A DNA stretch of 64,000 nucleotides, taken from the NCBI RefSeq assembly GCF_001879105.1, contig NZ_MLCF01000025.1, positions 50,086 through 114,085 on the forward strand. The letters are read 5' to 3'. The position numbers were made by a program, and so were the translations under genes. This document shows, piece by piece, positions 7,839 through 15,540 of the stretch (position 1 is the first letter of the stretch; every line of letters starts with the position of its first letter). Source of the stretch: Mangrovactinospora gilvigrisea. GTDB taxonomy: Bacteria > Actinomycetota > Actinomycetes > Streptomycetales > Streptomycetaceae. The notes under the pieces are model-generated. The model saw only the letters and a list, made by a program, of their open reading frames with translations. It was not told the DNA's origin and searched no databases.

Positions 7839-8984
7839 ATGAAGATCACCCGCGTCGAGACCTTCGCCGTGCCGCCCCGCTGGCTGTTCTGCCGCATCGA
7901 GACCGACGAGGGCCACATCGGCTGGGGCGAGCCGGTCGTCGAGGGCCGCAGCGCCACCGTCCGCGCGGCCGTCCAGGAACTCGCCGAGCAGTACCTCATC
8001 GGCGCCGACCCGCTGCGCATCGAGAGCCTCTGGCAGCAGATGACCAAGGCCGGCTTCTACCGCGGCGGTCCGGTGCTCTCCTCCGCCGTCGCCGGCATCG
8101 ACCAGGCGCTCTGGGACATCGCCGGCAAGCACTTCGGCGCCCCCGTCCACCAGCTGCTCGGCGGCGCGGTGCGCGAGCGGGTGCGCGCCTACACCTGGGT
8201 CGGCGGCGACGAGCCGAGCGAGCTGCGCGAGCAGATCGGGAAGCATGTCGAGGCGGGCTTCACGGCGGTGAAGATGAACGCCTCGGGGCGGATGAGCCGC
8301 CTCGCCACCACGTCCGAGATCGACGGGGTGCTGGAGCGGGCGGCGATCGCCCGCGATGTGCTGGGCCCGGACCGCGACTTCGCCCTCGACTGCCACGGCC
8401 GCTTCACCGCCGCCAACGCCCGCAAGGTGCTGCCCCGGCTCGCCGAGCTCAACCCGCTCTTCGTCGAGGAACCGGTGGTGCCGGAGTACCCGCACCTGCT
8501 GGCGGACGTGGTCGCGGCCTCGCCGGTGCCGATCGCGCTGGGGGAGCGGCTCTACTCGCGGGCCGAGATGCTGCCGGCGCTGCAGGCCGGCGTGGCGGTG
8601 CTGCAGCCGGACCTCTCGCACGCCGGCGGGATCTCCGAGGTGCGGCGGATCGCGGCGCTGGCCGAGGCGTTCGACGTGCCCGTCGCCCCGCACTGCCCGC
8701 TGGGGCCGCTGGCGCTGGCGGCGAGCCTCCAAGTGGCCTTCTGCACCCAGAACTTCCTGATCCAGGAGCAGAGCATCGGCATCCACTACAACGTGGGCGC
8801 CGAGCTGCTGGACTACGTCGCCGACCCGGAGCCGTTCCGCTTCCACGACGGCTACCTGCTGCGGACGGACCGCCCGGGGCTGGGCGTCGACATCGACGAG
8901 AAGGCGGTGCGGGAGGCGGACGGCTTCGACTCCTGGCACAACCCCGTCTGGCTGCACGAGGACGGCTCGTTCGCCGAGTGGTGA
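7839..8984 (+). CDS. dgoD: D-galactonate dehydratase (enolase superfamily)
   Basis: A 381-residue enolase-superfamily enzyme that dehydrates D-galactonate to 2-keto-3-deoxygalactonate. Metal ligands are Asp184 (LDCHGR), Glu210 (FVEEPV) and Glu236 (GERLYSR). His186 and His285 (APHCPLG) are the acid/base pair; these positions match the known DgoD pattern almost residue for residue. The N-terminal capping domain starts MKITRVETFAVPPRWLF, as in that subgroup. A GGAG precedes the ATG. It forms an operon with the SDR and is divergent from a GntR regulator. KDG kinase and aldolase genes are not in the window. Confidence 0.9.
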   Translation: MKITRVETFAVPPRWLFCRIETDEGHIGWGEPVVEGRSATVRAAVQELAEQYLIGADPLRIESLWQQMTKAGFYRGGPVLSSAVAGIDQALWDIAGKHFGAPVHQLLGGAVRERVRAYTWVGGDEPSELREQIGKHVEAGFTAVKMNASGRMSRLATTSEIDGVLERAAIARDVLGPDRDFALDCHGRFTAANARKVLPRLAELNPLFVEEPVVPEYPHLLADVVAASPVPIALGERLYSRAEMLPALQAGVAVLQPDLSHAGGISEVRRIAALAEAFDVPVAPHCPLGPLALAASLQVAFCTQNFLIQEQSIGIHYNVGAELLDYVADPEPFRFHDGYLLRTDRPGLGVDIDEKAVREADGFDSWHNPVWLHEDGSFAEW

Positions 8985-9040
8985 GTGCTCACAGCGTCTA
9001 CTGACGCCCTGCTTGCACGGCCGCGCCTACCCTCGATCGG

Positions 9041-9895
9041 GTGAGCGACTACACGCCCCCGCCCGCGGGCTGGTACCCGGTCGAGAACGGCTTCGAGCGC
9101 CGCTGGGACGGCGACGCCTGGACGGACGACATCCGCCCCGCGGCGCCGCCTGCTGCGCGGCGCCGCAACCGCCGCGTCATCGGCGCGGCCGTGGCGGCGG
9201 GCGTCATCCTCCTCGCCGCGGGGGCGGGCGGGACGTACCTCGCCCTCCGCGGCAACGGCTCGCCCTCCCACACGGCGGCCGCGTCGCCGTCCCCGCGTCC
9301 GTCCGCGCCGCGCCCGTCCCAGGGCGGCGGAGGCGGATCCGCGGCCCCGTCCGCACCCGCCGCACCCCCCGGCACCGTCCTCGACGCCGTCAACGGCATC
9401 ACCCTCCCCGTCCCCAAGGGCTGGACCGCGGAGGCCGCCAGCAGCACCAACGGGCTGGCCTTCATGTCGATCGGCAAGTACTCCTGCCCCCAGTCCAAGC
9501 AGGGCTGCGTCCGAGGCTCCGCCTCGACGTACCTCGCCAAGGGCGCCACCGCCAAGGCCGCGGCTGCCTCCGACATCGCCGCCAACGCCAAGGACGGCTA
9601 CGGCACCCTGAAGTCCCACACCGTCCTGGAGCAGAAGCCCGTCACCGTCGCCGGCAAGCCGGGCTACCTCATCCGCTGGAAGGTCACCCCCACCTCGGGC
9701 GCCTCCGGCTACGTCGAGTCCGTCACCTTCCCCAGCCCCAACCCCCAAGCCACCGCCGGCCACTACTACGCCACCCTCCGCTTCGGCTTCGACGCCACCC
9801 CGACGGCCCCCAAGCCGTCCGTGATGGACACCATCGTCACGGGCACCCAGCTCTACACCGGCGGCACGACCTCGGGCCCGACAACGGCGACCTGA
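9041..9895 (+). CDS. DUF2510 membrane-anchored protein
   Basis: A 284-residue protein. Residues 5-35 carry the DUF2510 motif (PAGWYP...RRWDGDAWT), a short tryptophan-rich cytoplasmic module. A single transmembrane helix follows at about 47-69, then a Ser/Pro/Gly linker to about 122 and an extracellular domain with two cysteines. The start is GTG 9041 without a Shine-Dalgarno; TACCCT ends seven bases before it, so the mRNA is probably leaderless. Function unknown. It is the last host-type gene before the lower-GC restriction island. Confidence 0.75.
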   Translation: MSDYTPPPAGWYPVENGFERRWDGDAWTDDIRPAAPPAARRRNRRVIGAAVAAGVILLAAGAGGTYLALRGNGSPSHTAAASPSPRPSAPRPSQGGGGGSAAPSAPAAPPGTVLDAVNGITLPVPKGWTAEAASSTNGLAFMSIGKYSCPQSKQGCVRGSASTYLAKGATAKAAAASDIAANAKDGYGTLKSHTVLEQKPVTVAGKPGYLIRWKVTPTSGASGYVESVTFPSPNPQATAGHYYATLRFGFDATPTAPKPSVMDTIVTGTQLYTGGTTSGPTTAT

Positions 9896-9919
9896 AGCAG
9901 GTTCAGGCAATCCCCATGC

Positions 9920-9949
9920 CTAGGATGGGCGTCACGCCCAGGGGCCTAG
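9920..9949. terminator. Hairpin between convergent genes
   Basis: TGGGCG and CGCCCA (9926-9940) pair around a TCA loop, and outer CTAG/CTAG bases can extend the stem. It lies between the end of the DUF2510 gene and the end of the HNH gene, near the left boundary of the low-GC island. Confidence 0.5.
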
Positions 9950-10824
9950 CCTGCGTGGCCGCGTCGTCGCATTTCCTCTGCTTTGCGGAGTTTGCGCTCA
10001 TGTTCGATCTTGGCTACGGCAAGGCCTGGCCCGCCCTCCGGCCACGGTTCCCAGTGTTCGACTCGGTAGAAGGACAGCATTCGTCGACCATCCCTCTTCT
10101 TCCTATTGACGATTACCCAGCCGATTTGGCGCAGTTCCCGAAGCCTCTTCGTTGGGTCGCCACGGTTCTCCTCGCGGGCGACGAGATTGATCAGGGCGAC
10201 GGGAACATCCTGCCCCTCCTTGGCCTTGAGTAGCTCCCCGATGCGCATATGCACTTCGTCCAGGACAATGGCGCGGCGGAGGGGCTCGAAGTCCTCCTTG
10301 AAGTCCTTGAACATCGCCTGCTTATCGTGGTTGCAGGCCGTACAGAGAGTCTGGAGGTTGTCCGGTTCGCTGTCGCCGCCGAGAATCTGAGGGATCTTGT
10401 GGTCGATCTGCAGTTTGACGGCGTCATCCTTGGGAGAGCGTCCGCAGGCTGCGCAGCGGTACCCGTACTCCATGCGTACCTGGGCGGCTACCGAAGGCCG
10501 GACCTCCTTGGACCGCTCAGCGCCGGCCTTGACCGCGGCGCTCCAACCGGCAAGCGGATAAACGAATTGGTTGGCAGCGCCTGGCGTTCTCGTGGCCGGG
10601 ACGTTGAAGTAGCGGCGTAAATGGCGCAGTCGCCGGTTGGTCCAGCTGTTCTGCACTCCGTACTGGTGCTGGACTCGGTCCTCGATCTCGCGCATGGTCA
10701 GTGGTGCGTCGCGGGTCTCGTAGAGGATCTGGTAGACGATGCGCTCTTCAGTGCCCCGGACCAGATCGTAGAGTTCTGGACTGCCGGGGAGCGGGAGCGG
10801 CTGGTCTTCAGGCTCGCCATTCAT
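9946..10824 (-). CDS. HNH endonuclease with N-terminal winged-helix region
   Basis: A 292-residue protein. Residues about 15-85 look like a winged-helix DNA-binding region (TMREIEDRVQHQYGV...NRRLRHLRRYF). An HNH core follows with CAACG, IDHKIPQILGG (catalytic His) and DNLQTLCTACN. The C-terminal third has WVIVNRKKRDGRR and charged helices. The start is uncertain: the ATG at 10824 overlaps the stop of a short leader ORF (ATGA), while the upstream in-frame ATG at 10860 has no ribosome site. Divergent from a cytosine methyltransferase and sharing its lower GC, it is probably a second nuclease of the restriction island or a methylation-dependent nuclease. Confidence 0.8.
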   Translation of the reverse strand: MNGEPEDQPLPLPGSPELYDLVRGTEERIVYQILYETRDAPLTMREIEDRVQHQYGVQNSWTNRRLRHLRRYFNVPATRTPGAANQFVYPLAGWSAAVKAGAERSKEVRPSVAAQVRMEYGYRCAACGRSPKDDAVKLQIDHKIPQILGGDSEPDNLQTLCTACNHDKQAMFKDFKEDFEPLRRAIVLDEVHMRIGELLKAKEGQDVPVALINLVAREENRGDPTKRLRELRQIGWVIVNRKKRDGRRMLSFYRVEHWEPWPEGGPGLAVAKIEHERKLRKAEEMRRRGHAG

Positions 10825-10871
10825 GAGTTGCCCGACCACAGGGGCCACCGGTAGGTACATGCGTTCGACAT
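10821..10871 (-). CDS. 16-codon leader ORF upstream of the HNH nuclease gene
   Basis: The peptide MSNACTYRWPLWSGNS begins at an ATG at 10871, preceded by AGGAG at seven-base spacing, the best ribosome site in this region. Its TGA overlaps an ATG of the HNH frame at 10824 as ATGA. The HNH gene itself lacks a good ribosome site, so translational coupling through this leader is the simplest reading. The peptide resembles no family I know. Confidence 0.45.
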   Translation of the reverse strand: MSNACTYRWPLWSGNS

Positions 10872-11266
10872 GATGCTACTCCTGACGGGGCGTCGGGTGC
10901 CGGAGATGCGCGGATCGCGGAAGGGTGACGAGGATACCGGAGCCGCGTGTCCGGCCGGGAGCACCGCACTGGCCAGCAGGGTTGGATGCCTCTGCGGCGT
11001 GGGCTCGCGCCGTGGCTCCTTGCCGCCGCTGGGGCTGCGGACGCCGATGTCCGAGGTTGAATCTAGACTGACTCTCTTGGGCCGGACGGATGCCATGGTT
11101 CGGCCGGTTCAGTGGAGGCCGAGTGAGGCGCTTGGAACTCTGTGCCCCTGCTGGCACGATCGACGCGACGGGCCGACCGGTTCGTAGTTCAGCGGTGCAG
11201 GTGGCGGCGGCAGACTCCGCAACTGCCCACAATCCCGTGCATGAGCGCGGCGCAGGGAGGGTCCTG
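10872..11266. other. Divergent intergenic region, HNH / methyltransferase
   Basis: 395 bases without a convincing gene. It must hold promoters for both the nuclease and the methyltransferase, but I cannot place -35/-10 pairs with confidence. There are no strong repeats and no control (C) protein gene, so timing of nuclease versus methylase would have to come from the promoters or the leader ORF. Confidence 0.5.
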
Positions 11267-12481
11267 ATGGCGGCTGCAAGGCGTAGGTTCACATCCGTGG
11301 AGATCTGCGCGGGCGCTGGCGGCCAGGCTATTGGCCTGCACCAGGCGGGGTTTCAACACCTGGCTCTCATCGAGTACGACAAGGATGCCTGCAAGACTCT
11401 GCGGAAGAACGCCGCACGCCTTAGCGCAAAGGAAACTGCAGTATTCGAGCGCGACCTCAACGGGTTCACCGTTGATCCGGATCCGAAGGCGGCAGGGAGC
11501 TTTGGAGCCTCGGCCCTCGGCCTGGTCAAGGACGGCGAGGTGGTTGAGATCGATCTGCTTGCCGGTGGAGTGCCATGCCCGCCGTTCTCCCTCGCCGGAA
11601 AACAACTCGGCCGGGATGACGAGCGCGACCTCTTCCCGGTGATGATGCGTATGGTAGAGGCTCTGCGACCCAAAGCGGTCATGATTGAAAACGTCCGCGG
11701 ATTGCTGGAGCCGCCTGAGAAGTTCTCCGAGTATCGTAGCGAGATCCTCCAGGACCTCCGAAATCTCGGATATGAAGCCCGTGAGGAATGGTGGAAGGTT
11801 CTTGAGGCGCGCGACTTCGGCGTCCCTCAGCTTCGTCCAAGGGCCATCCTCGTCGCAGTGAGGAGGGAGTACGCCCCGTACTTCAAGGGGCTTCCCGAGG
11901 GGGCGGATGAGGAGATTTTCACGGTTCACCGAGCGCTGCAGCCTTCGATGAGGCGGCGATATGACGAACTGACTGCATGGGCGAAGGAGAATGACGAGCA
12001 CAGCCTGCTGCCCCTCATTGAGGAGCGGTACGCAGCCTGGGAGAAGCGCGCTTCTGAGTCCGGTTCCGTTGCCCCGACCCTGGTCGGCGGTTCGAAGAAG
12101 CACGGAGGTGCAGACTTGGGGCCGACTCGCGCGAAGAAGGCTTGGAGCGTACTGGGTGTCAATGGGCTCGGTGTTGCCGATGAGGTTGCCGATGCCAACT
12201 ATGTGCGGCACCTTCTAGGCGAAGATGGCCCCATGCTGACACCGAGTCAGGCCGCTCTGATTCAAGGCTTTCCTGAGGGCTGGGAGTTCGAGGGCCGCAA
12301 GACCGCAAAGTACCGGCAGGTGGGTAATGCCTTTCCTCCGCCGGTCGCCCGCGCGGTCGGCCAAGCAATTCGCAAGGCCCTCGCTGATGCCGAGGAGCAA
12401 ATGTCAACTGTCCCTGTGCAGGATCCGGCAGGTTTCGATGCGAAGTCGAGCGGCGAGCGTCAATACGCGGGGAGCCGCTGA
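11267..12481 (+). CDS. dcm: DNA (cytosine-5) methyltransferase of the NaeI-type system
   Basis: A 404-residue C5 methyltransferase with an ATG at 11267 after AGGGAGGG. Motifs in order: FTSVEICAGAGGQAIGL (SAM binding), IEYDK (II), DLLAGGVPCPPFSLAG with catalytic Cys104 (IV), RDLFP (V), ENVRG at 141 (VI), QLRPRAILVAV (VIII), a target-recognition stretch, and QVGNAFPPPVARAVG (X). Motif IV reads PCP where most enzymes have PCQ. It is convergent with a Vsr gene and near a NaeI-family endonuclease, so it should protect host DNA at that enzyme's site. For NaeI that site is GCCGGC; the specificity here is inferred. Confidence 0.9.
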   Translation: MAAARRRFTSVEICAGAGGQAIGLHQAGFQHLALIEYDKDACKTLRKNAARLSAKETAVFERDLNGFTVDPDPKAAGSFGASALGLVKDGEVVEIDLLAGGVPCPPFSLAGKQLGRDDERDLFPVMMRMVEALRPKAVMIENVRGLLEPPEKFSEYRSEILQDLRNLGYEAREEWWKVLEARDFGVPQLRPRAILVAVRREYAPYFKGLPEGADEEIFTVHRALQPSMRRRYDELTAWAKENDEHSLLPLIEERYAAWEKRASESGSVAPTLVGGSKKHGGADLGPTRAKKAWSVLGVNGLGVADEVADANYVRHLLGEDGPMLTPSQAALIQGFPEGWEFEGRKTAKYRQVGNAFPPPVARAVGQAIRKALADAEEQMSTVPVQDPAGFDAKSSGERQYAGSR

Positions 12482-12534
12482 TTCTGCGCATGGAAGCGTG
12501 TCCACCATCCCTGTGGCGATGCTGAGTAACGTGG

Positions 12535-13038
12535 CTACGCACGCCGTCGCCGCCCAGTTCCAAGAGCCTGACGGCGGGTGCGGACTGCGTCTTCTACGAT
12601 CGCAGCGCATTCTTCGGCTGGCTGGTGCTCCCAGAAACGCAGCACCAGCCAGCCTTCATCGGTGAGCCGCTGGTCGGTTTCGCGGTCGCGGCGGATGTTG
12701 CCCCCGATCTTATTCTCCCAGTACTCCGGGTTGGTCTTCGGCTGGACAAAGTGATCGGGGCAGCCGTGCCAGTAGCAGCCGTCAATGAAGACTGCGATGC
12801 GGGTTGGGCGGAAAACCATGTCGGCGGTGCGGCGCATCTTGGCGAGGGGCTTCGCGGCAACTCGGTAGCGCAGGCCGGCGGCATGGACCAGACGGCGAAG
12901 CGCGAGCTCTGGGGAAGTATCTCTGTTGCGGTTGCCGAGCATGCTCTTGCGGTTGGCTGCTGACGACGCCCAGGAGCCTTCGGGGGCAGCCCATGAGCCG
13001 CTGTTCTCGTCAGTTTGCGGGCTCTTCTTCTTGCTCAT
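12535..13038 (-). CDS. vsr: Very-short-patch repair (Vsr) mismatch endonuclease
   Basis: A 167-residue endonuclease that nicks 5' of a T in T:G mismatches created when 5-methylcytosine deaminates, starting repair beside a C5 methyltransferase. Motifs: NRNRDTSPELALRRLVHAAGLRYRV, ADMVFRP with Asp73, FIDGCYWHGCPDHF with His91, and NIRRDRETDQRLTDEGW with Asp118. The N-terminal 30 residues are polar and probably disordered. Its ATG at 13038 overlaps the NaeI-family stop as ATGA, so nuclease and repair enzyme are co-translated. It is convergent with the methyltransferase that creates its substrate. Confidence 0.9.
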   Translation of the reverse strand: MSKKKSPQTDENSGSWAAPEGSWASSAANRKSMLGNRNRDTSPELALRRLVHAAGLRYRVAAKPLAKMRRTADMVFRPTRIAVFIDGCYWHGCPDHFVQPKTNPEYWENKIGGNIRRDRETDQRLTDEGWLVLRFWEHQPAEECAAIVEDAVRTRRQALGTGRRRRA

Positions 13039-13988
13039 CGCTTGGGCAGGGTTGGAGCTGGCTGCACGGGGTCTTCCGGTCGTGCGACTCTCCATTGCGC
13101 ACCGTTGATTTCAACCACCGGGACGTCAGGAAAGGACAGGTCGACGCGGGCCAGCCGCACACTGATGGAGTCGCCGCGTCCGGGGACCGGCACGCCAAGT
13201 GCCCCAGCTAGCTGGGCGTCGCTGGAGTACTGCCCGAGGACGATGATGCCCTCCGGACGGAGGTGGGTGCGGGCGCCGCCGTTGCCTCGGACGCGCTTCA
13301 TGTAGTCCTCCTGTTGCGCCACAGTAGCGATGGTGGCGCGGCTGATGATCCGGCCCTGGGCGCGACGGAAGAGCTCATTGACTCTGGCCTGGCCGGAGCT
13401 CTGGCCGAAGATTGCGTCGATGTCACTTTGAGGTAGGCGCAGCAGCACGTTCTCAGGCAGAGTGGCATCACGGTGTAGCCAGGTGATGCGTCCGCGTTTG
13501 GCGGCGCGGATGGTGCTCTTACCGTCGCGGTTGCGACCTTGGTTAAGGATATCGTCGGTGATCCGGGCAAGGCCGGCGCTCCATATACCGGCTTGGTCGT
13601 CTGCCCACACCAAGAGGCAGATGTGACCGATCGCCTCGGGCGGGATTGTCCAATGCCACATGGCCTGGGAGTATTTGCAGTCCACGTCGATACCGGTAAC
13701 CGAGTAGTCCATGGACTGACCGCCATCGAAGCCGAACTCCCGCTGGAGGTTGATCTCTACCAAAGTACCGCAGTGGGTCTTCTCGGTCTTGAACAGCTGT
13801 TCCCAGCGGAAGCGGCCAGTATTGCGACCGTCGAGGAGCATGTCGAAGGTCCGCCGGATCGCTGCGGCGAAGCGGCGGCCGTCCGGGTCTAGCGCCTGGA
13901 GCTCGATGCGCACCTGTTCGATCTCGCTATCGCGCGGTGGCTCGGACCCAGGCAGCACGGGCTGTGCGTTGTGCACCGAGTTCTCCAC
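13035..13988 (-). CDS. NaeI-family type II restriction endonuclease
   Basis: A 317-residue protein from GTG 13988, the length of NaeI itself. The endonuclease domain contains FKTEKTHCGTLVEINLQREF and MDYSVTGIDVDCKYSQ. Glu78, Asp94, Asp103 and Lys105 keep exactly the spacing of NaeI Glu70, Asp86, Asp95 and Lys97. The ligase-like TxDxL patch is TFDML (47-51), with Leu at the position where a Leu43Lys change makes NaeI a topoisomerase. The C-terminal effector domain has RVNELFRRAQGRIISRATIATVAQQ and KRVRGNGGARTHLRPEGI. TAGAGT lies seven bases before the GTG (leaderless); a GTG at 13976 with GGAG is the alternative. GCCGGC recognition is inferred. Confidence 0.93.
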   Translation of the reverse strand: MENSVHNAQPVLPGSEPPRDSEIEQVRIELQALDPDGRRFAAAIRRTFDMLLDGRNTGRFRWEQLFKTEKTHCGTLVEINLQREFGFDGGQSMDYSVTGIDVDCKYSQAMWHWTIPPEAIGHICLLVWADDQAGIWSAGLARITDDILNQGRNRDGKSTIRAAKRGRITWLHRDATLPENVLLRLPQSDIDAIFGQSSGQARVNELFRRAQGRIISRATIATVAQQEDYMKRVRGNGGARTHLRPEGIIVLGQYSSDAQLAGALGVPVPGRGDSISVRLARVDLSFPDVPVVEINGAQWRVARPEDPVQPAPTLPKR

Positions 13989-14520
13989 TCGAGTAACTCT
14001 AGCGGCGCCGAAGGGGCCGTGCGGGGCGAGTTGGGCGTCACATGCACTGACTTTGTGGTGGCGGTGCCGTGAGGGCCTGAGGCCGCCGCAACTGGCAGCT
14101 ATCGGTTCCTCGCGGCTTCGCCCTCCGGATGCGGGGAACCGGGCTGGTGGGCTCGTGCGGACGGCATCCGGGGTGGTGTGAATGGCTTGCGGAGGATGTC
14201 GATGATCTCCTTGCCGCACAGAAGTGCCACGGGGTTCATGGTGACGAAGATGCCGAACTGGTCGGCGGCGCAAGCGGGAGGTGAGGCGGGATGCGTCCTA
14301 GGTGCCGACGGAGGTGGTGCGGCCGTAGCACCTGGGCCTCCAGGGCGAACAGCCCTGCTCCCGGGCCAGCCGCGCGAAGGCGAGCAGCTCCACCTGGTCA
14401 CTCGGCGCGACGGCCAGGGCGAGGGCGTCCAGCAGGCGGCGGCCGGCCCCGCCTACCCGTGCGGCCATCCGGCCGCGTGCGGCTTCGATGTCGGCGCGCG
14501 GGATCGATGCCACCAAACGG
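13989..14520. other. Gene-poor stretch at island edge beside tRNA-Lys
   Basis: About 530 bases between the restriction gene and the tRNA-Lys terminator. Two short minus-strand reading frames look partly protein-like. One, at about 14099-14239, includes VALLCGKEIIDILRKPF. The other, at 14298-14516, includes RRLLDALALAVAPSDQVELL. Neither has a good ribosome site or a recognisable family. They could be remnants of genes from the element that brought the restriction system. No integrase, excisionase or clear att repeat was found. Confidence 0.35.
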
Positions 14521-14554
14521 AAAAAGCCCCCGGTCGTGATGCCGGAGGCCTTTT
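14521..14554 (-). terminator. tRNA-Lys terminator
   Basis: Read on the minus strand, a GC-rich hairpin (AAAAGGCCTCCGG paired with CCGGGGGCTTTTT) ends in a T run directly downstream of the tRNA. The second tRNA-Lys at the window end has a closely similar hairpin. Confidence 0.8.
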
Positions 14555-14561
14555 CTGCGGG

Positions 14562-14635
14562 TGCGCCGCCAGGGACTCGAACCCCGGACCCGCTGATTAA
14601 GAGTCAGCTGCTCTAACCAACTGAGCTAGCGGCGC
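14562..14635 (-). tRNA. tRNA-Lys (anticodon CTT)
   Basis: A 74-base cloverleaf with a 7-bp acceptor stem (GCGCCGC/GCGGCGC), D arm GCTCAGTTGGTTAGAGC, anticodon arm GCTGA-CTCTTAA-TCAGC with CTT at 14601-14599, and T arm CGGGG-TTCGAGT-CCCTG. The discriminator is A, and CCA is not encoded. It is identical to the tRNA at 63927-64000. Its 3' end faces the restriction island. Confidence 0.97.
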
Positions 14636-14675
14636 GTTGTCGGCGTTGCCGTCGACAGGAGGAAACATTACACGA

Positions 14676-14707
14676 CCTTCGGGGGTGCTCGTGACCACCC
14701 CCGAAGG
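14676..14707. terminator. Hairpin terminator of the ehu operon
   Basis: A perfect 12-base stem, CCTTCGGGGGTG (14676-14687) with its complement at 14696-14707, just downstream of the ATPase stop at 14713 and before the tRNA promoter region. Confidence 0.75.
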
Positions 14708-14712
14708 GGTGG

Positions 14713-15540
14713 TCAGCGCTCCTCGAGGACCGCGCGGAGGAAGCGCTGGGTGCGCTCCTCGGTGGGGTTGCCGAAGATCTGGTCGGGGGGGCCGGACTCG
14801 ACGATGCGGCCGTGGTCGAACATCAGGACGCGGTGCGAGACGTCGCGGGCGAACTGCATCTCGTGGGTGACGATCAGCATGGTGATGTCGGTTTCGCGGG
14901 CCACGTCGCGCAGCACGTTGAGGACGTCGGCGACGAGCTCGGGGTCGAGCGCGGAGGTGACCTCGTCGAGGAGGAGGATCTCCGGGTCCATGGCGAGCGC
15001 GCGGGCGATCGCCACGCGCTGCTGCTGGCCGCCGGAGAGCTGGGAGGGGTGGGCGTCGGCGCGGTCGCCGAGGCCGACCATCTCCAGCAGCTCGCGCGCC
15101 CGGGCCTCGGCCTTGGCGCGGTCCTGGCCGAGGACGTGGATCGGCGCCTCGGTGATGTTCTGCAGCACCCGCATGTTGGGGAAGAGGTTGAACTGCTGGA
15201 AGACCATGCCGATCTTCCGGCGGATCGCGGAGAGGTGCTTCTCGTTGGCGGGGCGGAGCTGGCCGCCGGGCGTGCGCATGTGGGAGAACGGCTCGTCGTC
15301 GACCCAGATGACGCCGTCGTTCACCTTCTCCAGCGTCATCAGCAGCCGCAGGATGGTGGTCTTCCCCGAGCCGGACGGGCCGATCAGGGTGACGCGCTCG
15401 CCGCGGTCGACGGAGAAGTCGAGGTGGTCCAGGACGGTGTTGCTGCCGAAGCGCTTGACCACCTGGTCGAATTTGATGCAGGCGGCGGACGGCGCGGTCG
15501 CGGAGGCGTCCGCCTCGGGGTTCGCGGGTTCAGTGGCCAA
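14713..15540 (-). CDS. ehuA: Ectoine-type ABC importer ATPase (EhuA-like)
   Basis: A 275-residue ATP-binding subunit of a polar amino acid-type importer. Walker A is GPSGSGKTT, the Q loop VFQQFNLFPNMRVLQN, the signature LSGGQQQR, Walker B ILLLDEVTSALD, and the switch His is in IVTHEM. It starts at TTG 15540 with GGAG upstream and overlaps the EhuD gene by 11 bases. As the last gene of ehuBCDA it energises uptake of the substrate bound by the lipoprotein at 16957-17877. Ectoine/hydroxyectoine specificity is inferred from the binding protein, because the ATPase alone could equally be a glutamate-type GluA. Confidence 0.85.
   Translation of the reverse strand: MATEPANPEADASATAPSAACIKFDQVVKRFGSNTVLDHLDFSVDRGERVTLIGPSGSGKTTILRLLMTLEKVNDGVIWVDDEPFSHMRTPGGQLRPANEKHLSAIRRKIGMVFQQFNLFPNMRVLQNITEAPIHVLGQDRAKAEARARELLEMVGLGDRADAHPSQLSGGQQQRVAIARALAMDPEILLLDEVTSALDPELVADVLNVLRDVARETDITMLIVTHEMQFARDVSHRVLMFDHGRIVESGPPDQIFGNPTEERTQRFLRAVLEER

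Noticed and set aside
10870..11187. 105-codon plus-strand frame between HNH and methyltransferase genes
   Set aside because: It has no ribosome site and no domain pattern, and it overlaps the leader ORF region on the other strand.
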